Assembly (NCBI RefSeq): GCF_021347895.1
Contig: NC_067132.1
Location: 26,629,757 to 26,693,756 of the forward strand
From: Acanthochromis polyacanthus
Lineage: Eukaryota; Chordata; Actinopteri; Pomacentridae
DNA: 64,000 bases
Direction: 5' to 3'
Shown: one piece after another, positions 50,061 to 60,824 of the stretch
How positions within the stretch are numbered: the first letter of the stretch is position 1
Layout of the letters: each line of letters starts with the position of its first letter
The notes under the pieces: generated by a model
The model's input: the letters and a program-made list of their open reading frames with translations, nothing else
What the model was told of the DNA's origin: nothing
The model's database searches: none
Position numbers and translations under genes: made by a program

Positions 50061-50420
50061 TTGGTGCTCAATGTCAGCATGCTAGTGTTGACTGTAGCAT
50101 GTTAGTTTAGCATTTTAGCACACCACTATTTGCTAATTGGCACAAAACACAGACTACAGTTGAGTACAGACCACAAGACTGCCATTAGTTCTGCAGTTGC
50201 CTGGTCATAAGAAACGTATTGCACGAATTCAAATTTTGACCCCGTAATGTGAATGTTTGTGCTAACGTTCATGATAATCTATCCAACACATTTACCCAGC
50301 ACAGTCTGAACATCGTCAAACTCGTGAGGATTCATCCTTACATGCTAATTTGAATCAATTTTGTAGTTGTTTGTGTGGTGTAGTTGTGGATATTTCAGTC
50401 AACAGCAAAATAAAAGCATC
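50061..50420 (+). repeat. Degraded copy of a common teleost dispersed repeat
   Basis: Reads TCAGCATGCTAGTGTT, GCTAATTGGCACAAAACACA, CCATTAGTTCTGCAG, TTTTGACCCC, GATAATCTATCCAACA and GGATATTTCAGTCA in the order I recall for a frequent fish repeat. Family name not assigned. Limits approximate. Confidence 0.5.
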
Positions 50421-52590
50421 CATGAACCATACAAACACACACTTCTTCTGCAGACCACAGAAGAGCTGAAGGGCTTGTTTCAGTCTGACCTCTGTGGTTT
50501 TAGAGTAAATCATCTGCAGGTGTTTGTGACGCACCGTTCATCCTTCAACGCTTCAGTACCGAGTCCCTGAAGACAACAGGCATCGTAAGCAAACAGTTTA
50601 GAGAGAACAGACTTAAGGGCTCTTGTGTCTATGAAGATGTTTATTTATTGTGTTTGACAAAGGAGCTGAAGATTAAAAGTAGCGATAGGAGAAAAGTGAA
50701 GACTGGAGAATTAAAAGTTGCTTTACATATACAATCCATCAGTCTTTCTTCCACCCTAATTTATTGTTTTTGTTACAAGGTTACGCAGCCGTCAGCTGGG
50801 ACCGTTTGGAAAATCTTGATAGTTGCCGACACGTATTGTTTTCCACCGTTTTAATCAGTAAACAAAACCCAGTAGACAAACAATGAACAAATACGGACCT
50901 TGAAGAATAATGTGAACTAATTTTCTTAAGTTTAAAAAGGTGCAGTTTGGAAGTGAAACAGCAGATGTCGGAGCATCCACGTACACGTCAACAACGAGTT
51001 TTTGCTCCTAGATGCATTCCTCGAATATGTTAATGTGATATTAATTTAAAAAATAATAACAGAGGCAAAATGATTGCCACATCACTGTATACTGAAACAA
51101 ATGGAAACACAAAAGGCAAATCAATGTATAAAGAAGATTGTCGAGGTGGGATGCACAATTTGTAATTTTCCCTTTTTTAGCTGCTTTAGCTACAAAGTGA
51201 TTCAGGTTTGTTACAGGTATTGCTACAGTTGTTTGATAATCGGTCAAATTTTGTGCACTAAACGTTTTGTCATGTCATACTTGCTGTGGAATTTCAACCT
51301 TTGTTGATTTGGACATTATTGCATTCTGTTTGCAGAAATGTTGCTTTGCTATGACTTTCTTTAATTATTCTTTTTGTAAAGCCGCATAGGCAAGATATGG
51401 AATAGATTGGATTTATTATTCCTGCCTTCTTCCCTGTAATCCCACTGCCGGGTCTGACCTCACTAGTGTTGGTAATTTGGGAAGTGGCCAGCAGTAAATA
51501 TGAATTTACAGCTAATAGAAACCCCCACAGCATCGTCCTTTATACACTTTAACTCGGCTCGACCTCGTCTGACAGGCGTTTTTTTTTTTGGTTTTGAATA
51601 AATGGAGCTGCTGCAGGAGACCGTTTGCCCTCGTCTTCTTCTTCCTCTTCAGCACATCAAATTGCAGGTAACATCCCCAGACACATGATGTCCCAGCTGT
51701 CCACACCAAATGGCAAACTCATTTCCCACTGCGCCTGTAATGGCTCAAATCGCTGCCCCTCCACATTGACCCTGACGGCCCTCAGACCAATCCACTTGTC
51801 TTCTTCACTCTCTTTCAACCAGACGTCCCACCGGGCGCCGAATCTCATCCGCCATTCTGCCTTCTGCGAGTCTTTTTTGATCATCTGTTTACGGAACGAT
51901 GGATAATATCTTCCCTGACACCCTTTATAGATTCATCCCTCCACACATCACACCCCGGCTTTTCTGTAGCCACGGACTGAATTCAGCCAAACCCCGATGA
52001 AGCCGCGATCGATTCTCGTCGGTCCCGAGTGGGTGAATTTTTTTCCGCCGCCGAGACACTTCATACTCAATTAGATCGTTTCTTAATTAGATTCGCGCTG
52101 CAGATTATTCGCTGTCAGTGGAAGCGAAACGAGCTGGCGGGATGGATGCTGCCGGGAGTCGACCTTTGCTGCAGGTGGTAGGGATGTGCATTAGCATATT
52201 TTTCCATCCGGATTCAGGATTTAGCTTGCGCCGTCTCCCCACGCCCGCTCGCTCTCGTGTGTTTTGATAGTTCAAAGAGGCATAAACTGAAATTAATTCT
52301 GCTTGTGCCAGGCGGAGGAGCAAAGCGCTCGCTCTCTCTCCATTTCACTGACATTTTTGCCATTTGGCGATGAATTTCCTCGCCTGTCCCACCGCCGCTT
52401 TTAATTTATTTATGCACTTATTGATTCAGATACTTCCCAGCGATGCATGGCCCCGTGCAAATTATTGGACTACACTGAGAGTATTGACTGTAGAAACCTT
52501 TATTGTGCTATCATCACACAGGCCCGCCAGACGATTTCTGCAAGCAGTGCGTTTTTTACGCTCGCAATCATAAAAGCAGACAAGCAAAAT
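50421..52590. other. Non-coding, with one GC-richer unique block
   Basis: AT-rich to 51500, then unique GC-richer DNA at 51600-52450. The minus frame at 51657-51884 (75 codons, six tryptophans) is unusual but unrecognised. Confidence 0.4.
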
Positions 52591-52593
52591 TAT

Positions 52594-52974
<381 letters not shown>

Positions 52975-54010
52975 TACCTAGAAAGATTTTTAACACCAGT
53001 CTACCCTTTATTTTTGTCACACTTGAAGAGATTTTTTTTGGAATGGTCCCAGGTTTAGGTCCCCCTTGATTTTGAGTAACCACAATGTAACCCAATGTGA
53101 AGTTTTATGCTATGCAAGACTGCAAATATTACAGCCAATTGGTCCAAGCCCAGCCACTGATTCTCAGTTGGATTGAGGTCTGGGCTGGGATTCGGCCACT
53201 CCGCTTCGAGACTGGGAAATCAGATCTTCTTTCAAGGCACAATTCTCTTGCAGACTGCGACAGGTTATTCTCCAGGACTTTCCTATACTTTGCCTTTACA
53301 AGCCTACAGATCCTGCTGCTGAGAAGCATCCTCACATGATGATGCTGCCACCACCGTGCTTCACGTCATGATGCTGCCACCACCGTGCTTCACGTCATGA
53401 TGCTGCCACCACCGTGCTTCACATCATGATGCTGCCACCACCATGCTTCACGTCATGATGCTGCCACCACCGTGCTTCACGTCATGATGCTGCCACCACC
53501 GTGCTTCACGTCATGATGCTGCCACCACCGTGCTTCACATCATGATGCTGCCACCACCATGCTTCATATAATGATGCTGCCACCACCATGCTTCACATCA
53601 TGATGCTGCCACCACCGTGCTTCACGTCATGATGCTGCCACCACCGTGCTTCACGTCATGATGCTGCCACCACCGTGCTTCACAATGGGGATGGTATGTT
53701 TGTGATGATGTGCAGTGTTCGGTGTCCAACAAACATAAGGTCTAGTCTGATGTTCAGAAAGCCCAGCTTTGGTCTTAGTTGTTGTATGCACAGTCTCTCT
53801 GATTTCAGCTGCTGAATCTTGTAAGTCTTTCAGAGGAATCTTAGGTATCTTGATGGCCTCCTTCACAAGTGTCTTTCTTGCATGGTGATTCAGTTTTTGA
53901 GGACAACCTGCTCAAGGCATATTTACATGTGTCATGTTCCTTCTTTCACTCAGTGATGGGTTTAACTGTACACTAAAGGATATTGAGATACTTGGAAATA
54001 TGTATAAATG
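52975..54010 (-). pseudogene. Decayed Tc1-like transposase gene split by array 2
   Basis: Read on minus, nucleotide and frame similarity to Tc1-like transposases appears in the expected order. First comes a helix-turn-helix-side part (GAGGACAACCTGCTC-like, near 53900). Then codons ending [14 protein letters not shown] at about 53660-53705, then the array, then a part with AACCTGTCGCAGTCTGCAAG. Last are codons for EWPNPSPDLNPTE at about 53163-53201, which include the third acidic residue of the DDE site. Frames shift repeatedly and stops occur, so the gene is dead. Ends not resolved. Confidence 0.75.
53341..53683 (-). repeat. 29-bp tandem array 2, 12 copies
   Basis: The unit is the reverse complement of array 1 (ATGATGCTGCCACCACC plus GTGCTTCACGTC), with starts every 29 bp from 53341 to 53660. 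Variants (CGTG/CATG, CACG/CACA) follow a four-unit pattern. It stands exactly where single-copy VKHGGGSIM codons belong in the flanking transposase remnant. Confidence 0.97.
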
Positions 54011-54049
54011 CGTATGACGATGTGTAATGTTTGGTGTCACCAGAATTTA

Positions 54050-54395
54050 AGGACTTAACCTGATGAATTTTGTCTTTAAAGATGCTTGTCACTTCTCTGG
54101 GTTCTCATTAAAACAGGATCCTTCTCTTGTTGCGTTTTTTTTGTTGTTGGAAGGACTCTGTACAATTGAGAGATGGGCAATCTCTCAATTGTACAGAGTC
54201 CTTCAAAAAATCCTGGATCCAGACGGTGATCCGGATCACCGCCAAAATCTAATCGATTGTTACTTTTGCTCTTCCGGACATTCTGTAAAAATTTGGTGAA
54301 AATCTGTCAATGACTTTTTGAGTTATGCTGTTAACAGACAAACAGACAGACAGACAGACTCCAGTGATTACATAACCTCCTGGCGGAGGTAATAA
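54050..54395 (+). repeat. Dispersed repeat fragment ending GGCGGAGGTAATAA
   Basis: CTGGATCCAGACGGTGATCC, GGATCACCGCCAAAATCTAA, TTTGAGTTATGCTGTTAACA, the CAGACAAACAGACAGACAGA run and ACATAACCTCCTGGCGGAGG follow the order of a repeat I know from many fish and invertebrates, probably the tail of a non-LTR retrotransposon. The family assignment is inference. Confidence 0.55.
54150..54204. repeat. Perfect 25-bp hairpin
   Basis: 54150-54174 (GAAGGACTCTG...GAGAGAT) and 54180-54204 are exact reverse complements separated by GGGCA. It sits in the dispersed repeat fragment. No mismatch across 25 pairs. Confidence 0.97.
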
Positions 54396-54829
54396 CTGAT
54401 TACATTTGAATCTGCTGGTCTAAAGGTTAAGCTACAAATTGCATAACTGCAGCCGCAATTGTTTGACTCCTGGATGTGGAAGATATATTGCACAGATTCA
54501 CATCTTCTCCTCATATTTAATGTATTTCTGTGCTGACTGTCAAATAACAGAAGAATAGCCCCCCCCAATAAAAATAAAATAAAAACTGAAGCTACATCTG
54601 GTGTGCAATAGAAGAAAAGTCCCTGCATTGCTATAGCATGGACACATTGTCCTCACACAGTCATACATTTTATAAGAGACACACAGTCATATACACATAT
54701 ATTTTTAAAGACACCTGCTCCCTCAGTCAGGCAGGCCTGTCAGCTCTGATCTAATCAAACCCGACTGCCTGAGAACGGGCCGCTCTGACATTTACACCAC
54801 CTGACCACATCGGTACCAACTGTCAGTCA

Positions 54830-54867
<38 letters not shown>

Positions 54868-56225
54868 AAGTGCAGCCAGAGCAGTTGTGTGTATTCATAT
54901 CCTTGAAACGTGTCATTTAAGGGGAAGCTTTTCATCAGAAAGGCTTCTTGTCGCATAATTTTTTTTTTTTTTTTTTTACGAAAAGGGCATCCAATTCTTA
55001 AACTAGGGTCTGAAAATAACTCCACTCTCTCTATTTTTTATTCACTATTCTCTATTTTTATGCCTAATATTTGTTCAAATACATAAACGTGATAAAAAGT
55101 TAACCAATTTTTTTGCACTTGGATTAAAAAGTAGGCATCTGCAATTTCTTTTCATGCGAAACAAGCTTCTTATGACCCAAAAAGAAAGAGTGAATAACAC
55201 AAATGATGCTGTCAATATTATTATTAACTTTCAAGCTGCAAACATTTGAAATGAGAAGTTTCTCTTCTGCTTTTATTACTTTCATTTAATTTGTGCGATC
55301 AGATATTGTGCATTCAGTGTCTTGCATTTTAATGGCGGTAAATAAATCCAGTAATTAATGTGTACATTTTAAATTTAATAAGCGTCCTCTTTACTTTAAG
55401 CCGTTAACTGTGGTTCTGTGATATTTACACGTGTAATTATTAAACAGAGAGATATAAAAACTTCAGAAAAAGCAGTTTATTTTTTCCAAATGCATATTTT
55501 AATTGTCTGATAAAGATTCAAATCAATTTCATTTGGCTTCTGCTGTTGAGCTACATAGCCCCAAGGATAAAACATGACACATGCATGCAAACTGTAAGTA
55601 TTACTGTTATTAAATATGTACAATATATTGCCGCAAGAATCCAAACTTGCTTGCAGACACCTAGTGGAAGATTAAAAAGCAATGCTAAAAAAAAGCCTCG
55701 GTCTTTTCAACAAGCATGTTTCAGCGTTCAGAGATGAGAGTGTCTGTACTTCTGTTGACCAGTTATTTCCACTGAAATGCAGGAAATGTGCATTTACAAG
55801 CTCCCCCCCCCCCCCATTTTTAAAGACAGAATACAAGTGCTATTTCCAGACTGCCAAGCAACCCTGCAATTATTCTTTGATCAGATGGTACAACAGGAGC
55901 CAGCAGATACAGCTAATAGCCTGCATGCATGCCTTTTATAGATAAAGAGAGAGAGAAAGGAAGATAATGGTCCACACGAAAAGCTCTCTGAAAAACAATG
56001 CAAGCTTTAGTTCAGGGTTTGTGTCACCAAAACACAAAAACACAGAGAAATATACAATGAATGTGTGTGAAGAAAGTATTGAGAAACTATTGTGAAGAAG
56101 ACAAAAATGAAAACTAGTGTGAAATTAGCAGACAGTCTGTCTTTTTAAAACAAAACTAGAAATTAGCTGGATATTATTACAACTAGTATAGACAGCACTA
56201 AATTTAAAGCTTTAAATGAGCTATG
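54396..56225. other. AT-rich non-coding DNA with simple repeats
   Basis: Apart from the GT run, the poly(T) run and a 13-base poly(C) run at 55803-55815, nothing is recognised. No gene. Confidence 0.45.
54834..54865 (+). repeat. (GT)n microsatellite
   Basis: About 16 TG units. A poly(T) run follows at 54959-54977. Confidence 0.95.
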
Positions 56226-56227
56226 AC

Positions 56228-56480
56228 TACTGTAGAGCAGATATGTAATAATAATAATAATGCATTTTATTTAAAGCACCTTATTATGAGCTTAGCTAGG
56301 TGTTAAGGTGTTTCTATCAACCTAAGGAATGCTAAACTTACTAATCACCCTTCTTTTAGCTCTGGTTTTGTCTCCACCAACTTCAGACAAAAATATCAGG
56401 CTCTTTAGCTGCAAAGCTATTCCGTTTTCTTCACCAGCCACTATGTTCATTTTGTCGCTAAGTTATTTGGTTGACTTGTT
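56228..56480. repeat. Degraded dispersed teleost repeat
   Basis: TAATAATAATAATAATGCATTTTATTTAAAGCACC at the left is a common fish motif. GGTTTTGTCTCCACCAACTTC, CAGGCTCTTTAGCTGC and CACTATGTTCA further right are words of another frequent fish element. Probably two old fragments side by side. Confidence 0.45.
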
Positions 56481-57890
56481 TGAGCTTTAATTTAATCAGA
56501 AAATGATTAATCTGTTATTAAATAGCAGTAGATTATTCTGGTAATGAATTAACTGGTTTGAGTAACTTTGAATTAGAAAAAATGTAACATTCTCTGATTC
56601 TATCTTTGTAAAATTCTGTATTTTCACGTTTCTTTTCTCCAATGTGACAGTAAACCGGCATTTATGAGAGCTAGTTTTGTAGTCTGTGGTTTAAAATAGC
56701 AGTATCAGCACAGGTATCCAGTTGACAGTTTACCATTCTTTAATGAAAACATGAATGATTAGAGCAAACACAGTTGCATGACAATAAATAACTTTGTCAG
56801 ACCACTAACCCTAAATGAAAGAAAAGGTTTTCCATGATCAAACATATTCTCATATAAAAGAAAGGGTACGTAAACTTATGAACACAACTGTATGTGAATA
56901 TTTTCTGGTTTGACTGTGACATGTAAGAGTTGGAGTTTTTTCTTAAAACATTACTCACACTGGTAAATCACTTATCAAGATAGTTGGTTGATTAATTTAT
57001 GAGTAGACAAATAGTCGACTAGCAATCTTTGAAATGACAGAAAGAATCCCTGACCAGTAAATAAAGTAGTTTTACATGAAGTTAAAGATTTTAAAGGCAG
57101 GTTATGGAAACCTGCTTGTAGCCTTTTAGACATTATTCAACTGTCTTCATAAGGTGTAAGGTGGTAGAATGGTTTCTGCTTCAGACCTGGCTCGAATTTA
57201 CATTAATTATGTAAATTATTCCTGTTTCTGATGCAGCTAATTTCCTGTGGATGATTTAGTTTCGGTATCTGTGACGTCCAGCTCATAACCGCGATCGCCT
57301 CCAGAGTTTTTAAGCAACGACTACATTTGACCCCATTCCAGGCTCCGTTTCCACCTGTTCTGGAACCATCGATCTGTTTACGCTTCTCGGCCTTAATGAA
57401 TGCACCGGGGAGGCTGGAGAGGCGGCGTGATGGATTAAAGGAGGTCAGACTCAACTCTAAACAAATGTGTGTAATCCTGGGAATATGCATCATGCAGCTC
57501 AGTGTACGCCACGTTTCTGTCCGACCAAATCCACCTTCATCCTGGCATCGGTCTGACACATACTGGATAGAGACATGACTGGACTCTCAAGGTTGTCCAA
57601 CCGCATAAACTGCTGCGGTGCCCTTGAGCAAGATCCTTAAAGGCTCGGAGAGTTCGGTCTGTGTTGTGATGACAGGAAACAAGAATTGCTCCTTTGAAAT
57701 GGAAAAACTCGAGCCAGTGTTTGCCGAGGAGTCTGTGCCGACTCCTCCGTCCTCCCATTTGTCAGTGGAGACTTAACCTGGCTGCTCTCGCTCGGAGAGA
57801 TGTGGAGTCAGAGGTGAAGAGTCACTTCGCTTCGCTTCCCTCAGTGGGAAAAGAAGTCTGAGAGGGTCAGAGTGAGGTTGAGAGTCTTAA
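56481..57890. other. Non-coding, with a possible Tc1-like terminal remnant
   Basis: GGGTACGTAAACTTATGAAC and ACAACTGTATGTGA at 56865-56898 read like the terminal repeat of a Tc1-like element (GTAAACTTTTGA..ACAACTGTA). No partner end was located. The rest, including GC-richer 57230-57780, holds no recognised gene. Confidence 0.35.
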
Positions 57891-57979
57891 GATTCACTGT
57901 GAGAAAGAAAGAAACAAAGACCTTCAGAATAGTTGACCACATGTGCTTGTTGTGTAGGTCTGTGAGGATTAAAAATGTA

Positions 57980-58093
57980 CAGTATTTCTGTGTACTTTGC
58001 TGTAGCCATCTTACCTTCTACTTTTACAAGCCTTACAGGGCCTGATTTTGAAAAGCATCCCCACATCATGATGCTGCCGCCACCGTGCTTCAC
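57980..58093 (-). pseudogene. Tc1-like transposase fragment beside array 3
   Basis: The minus frame reads [20 protein letters not shown], then [17 protein letters not shown]. This is the family pattern HGGGS[IV]MVWG.FS..G...L..V.GKM....Y..IL from the middle of the catalytic domain. The rest of the gene is missing or unrecognisable, so it is a remnant. The first residues come from the last unit of array 3. Confidence 0.85.
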
Positions 58094-58362
58094 ATCATGA
58101 TGCTGCCTCCACCGTGCTTCACATCATGATGCTGCCTCCACCGTGCTTCACATCATGATGCTGCCACCACCGTGCTTCACATCATGATGCTGCCTCCACC
58201 GTGCTTCACATCATGATGCTGCCACCACCGTGCTTCACATCATGATGCTGCCTCCACCGTGCTTCACATCATGATGCTGCCTCCACCGTGCTTCACATCA
58301 TGATGCTGCCACCACCATGCTTCACATCATGATGCTGCCTCCACCGTGCTTCACATCATGAT
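58066..58362 (-). repeat. 29-bp tandem array 3, 10 copies
   Basis: GATGCTGCC starts at 58070 and every 29 bp to 58331. The main variable position is CTGCC[A/T/G]CC, in the order G,T,T,A,T,A,T,T,A,T. The left edge passes directly into the Tc1-like transposase fragment. The right edge is ATCATGATTTGGG. Confidence 0.97.
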
Positions 58363-60085
58363 TTGGGTTAAAATACAACTCTTTCACTACACGTTTGAAG
58401 CTTCTCCTCCATTTTCCCCCACGTAAGGACTTGTAAAATTTGGTACAAATATATAGCAGCAGTGATTTATCCATTACAGCCTCTTTATGGTTCTTGAAAC
58501 TGTGACTGAAAAGCCTCGAGCAGCAACTTTTAATCACACCCCCTAACTGTAACATTTAATTAAATGTCATATTTGTGTTTTCCGCCCTAAACACTGCATT
58601 TCTGTGCAACACAAATATCTTCCAGTGTCTAGTCTTTAACTCTCAATCGGTTCATAACCATCACAAACTCTGACCTAACTTGGAGTCAAGTTTGCTTTTT
58701 GGAAAACCCTTAAAGGTGCACTAAAGTGCTCACTTTCAGGGTGAACTTTGTGGCTCTTTTAAAGGAGATTAACCAGTTTCATCTCAGCATTTAGAAGTAC
58801 AGGAGTTAGCAGGCAGCTTCACCTGTGGGCTAGGTTATTGTCAGGTGGAGATGCAGTCCAACAAGACTGCAGTATTTGTGTTGAACTACAGTACTAAACT
58901 TAAATTGACATAATGAATATCACAAATTAAAACAAAAAACAAAATGGACAGTAGTACAAGGATTTAAGACAATGGTGTTGATATTTAAGTGAAAAGCATT
59001 AAAAAACACTAATTTTAAATCTTATTTTTAGCTGTTATGTTGCCACAATTGAAACATTTGAAACTATTTTTGCACACAAAGTCGATCAGACAGCATTCAG
59101 GAGGAAAAGTTGGCGGCAGGTAGGCGCAGACGCTCTCCTTTCACTTGGCTGCATCTCCATGAAGTGTGTCGATGAGTGATGTATGCTGGCAGCTCCAGAG
59201 ATGTATCGAGTAATCCTGGACTGATGATGACAGCCTTTCGCTCTCTAGCCCGAGGCTCGCCCTTCGCTGCTCGCCGTCTTCCAAATCTGAGGATGTCGGC
59301 GCTTGTCAGGGCTGACCTCTGAAGCTCAGCATCAAGGGGCCAAGGCGTCTCAACTTCTGGCCCTTCGAGGCTTCTCGAAAGTCGCCTCTGGATAGTCTGT
59401 AAAATCTTTATTTCCCCATCATTCAGATTGGTCTCATGATAATGTAATTAAGCAGCTGTGCAATCCATTGAGATGAGATGTATGCATGAAACAGCTGCAG
59501 GGCACTTTCTCACAAGACGGAAATATTGATTTTTTTCAAAATGCCAAACACACCTAGGAGTCTCAGAAATATTCCGATCGCGCCATTGAGTTATTTTCTG
59601 TCTCGGGTTCCTGCTGAGTGCTAATTGGACAGACAGTAGGTCAGGAAATGTCAACTGCGTCATGTTTAGATGTGACTAAATGTGGATTAGCAGTGTGGTA
59701 TATTTATCGACCAACACAGTGTTTATGCCATCTGTGCGGCTGAAATTCCCTCACGTTCACATGCTAACATCTAAGACAATTTATGCTGCCAGGATCTGAT
59801 AAGCGGCATATGTTCTTTACAGGAGGTGTTTTGACGCCTTTTATTTCTAGTCGTGGAGTTAATTATAATATTAAACTTCAGTTGCAAGGTGCTGCACAAC
59901 AAACAGCAACAATAAAATGTAAAACGGGTGTTAGAAAAAGGTTTGTCTGAACTGAACTGTTCTTGTTCAAGAGTGTTCAGGCTAAAGCAGCGATTGATTT
60001 TCTGATCTCAGGGGTCTCGGTGCAGAATAAAGGGTTAATAGTTCTGAGATGTAAAGTGTAGCCGGACAATGTGGAGGTTTAAAGT
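58363..60085. other. Non-coding, nothing firmly recognised
   Basis: AT-rich, with a GC-richer unique block at 59110-59500 that contains TAATTAAGCAGCTGTGCAAT. No gene. Confidence 0.4.
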
Positions 60086-60260
60086 TAATCAACAGAACCT
60101 TAAATTGAATCCTCTACCGTTTGGGGAGGCAGGACTGGAGTAATGTGTTCTCTTTGTCAGACGTACGGGAGCAGTCCAGGCAACTGCTACATCACTTAGG
60201 CAGGTGAATAATGAGCTGCTGTAGTGGAGGCGGGAGATTATGTGGATGTTGAATATGTTC
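60086..60260 (+). repeat. Possible dispersed repeat fragment
   Basis: TTAAATTGAATCC, GGAGGCAGGACTGGAGTAAT, GTGTTCTCTTTGTCAGACG and ACGGGAGCAG resemble, in order, the tail of a common fish repeat. Similarity is weak and recalled from memory. Confidence 0.3.
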
Positions 60261-60387
60261 AGATTAAAGAGTCACTGATGGCTCGGCACAAGGAATCACC
60301 AAGCTCAGTTTAGAGACAGGGAGTGCTTACTGAAGATTTCTTTCCTTATAGAATTTGACTTTTTTGGCGCAGGTTTATATAAACCAT

Positions 60388-60800
60388 GCTTCACATCATG
60401 ATGCTGCCACCACCGTGCTTCACTCATGATGCTGCCGCCACCGTGCTTCACTCATGATGCTGCCGCCACCGTGCTTCACATCATGATGCTGCCTCCACCG
60501 TGTTTCACATCATGATGCTGCCGCCACCGTGCTTCACTCATGATGCTGCCGCCACCGTGTTTCACATCATGATGCTGCCGCCACCGTGCTTCACTCATGA
60601 TGCTGCCGCCACCGTGCTTCACATCATGATGCTGCCACCACCGTGTTTCACATCATGATGCTGCCGCCACCGTGCTTCACTCATGATGCTGCCGCCACCG
60701 TGCTTCACATCATGATGCTGCCGCCACCGTGCTTCACATCATGATGCTGCCGCCACCGTGTTTCACATCATGATGCTGCCACCACCATGCTTCACATCCA
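60388..60800 (-). repeat. 28/29-bp tandem array 4, 14 copies
   Basis: GATGCTGCC starts at 60400, 60428, 60456, 60485, 60514, 60542, 60571, 60599, 60628, 60657, 60685, 60714, 60743 and 60772. Units are 29 bp (CACATCATG) or 28 bp (CACTCATG). A short decayed tail of CATGCTTCCAAC words follows to about 60822. No clear transposase sequence was seen on either side. Confidence 0.97.
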
Positions 60801-60824
60801 TGCTTCCAACCATGCTTCCAACAT

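Noticed and set aside
51651..51665. Possible 15-nt microexon: TTCTTCTTCCTCTTCAG before it and CAG|GTAACA after it
   Set aside because: Both splice-like signals are short and expected by chance in 64 kb. There is no neighbouring exon to join.
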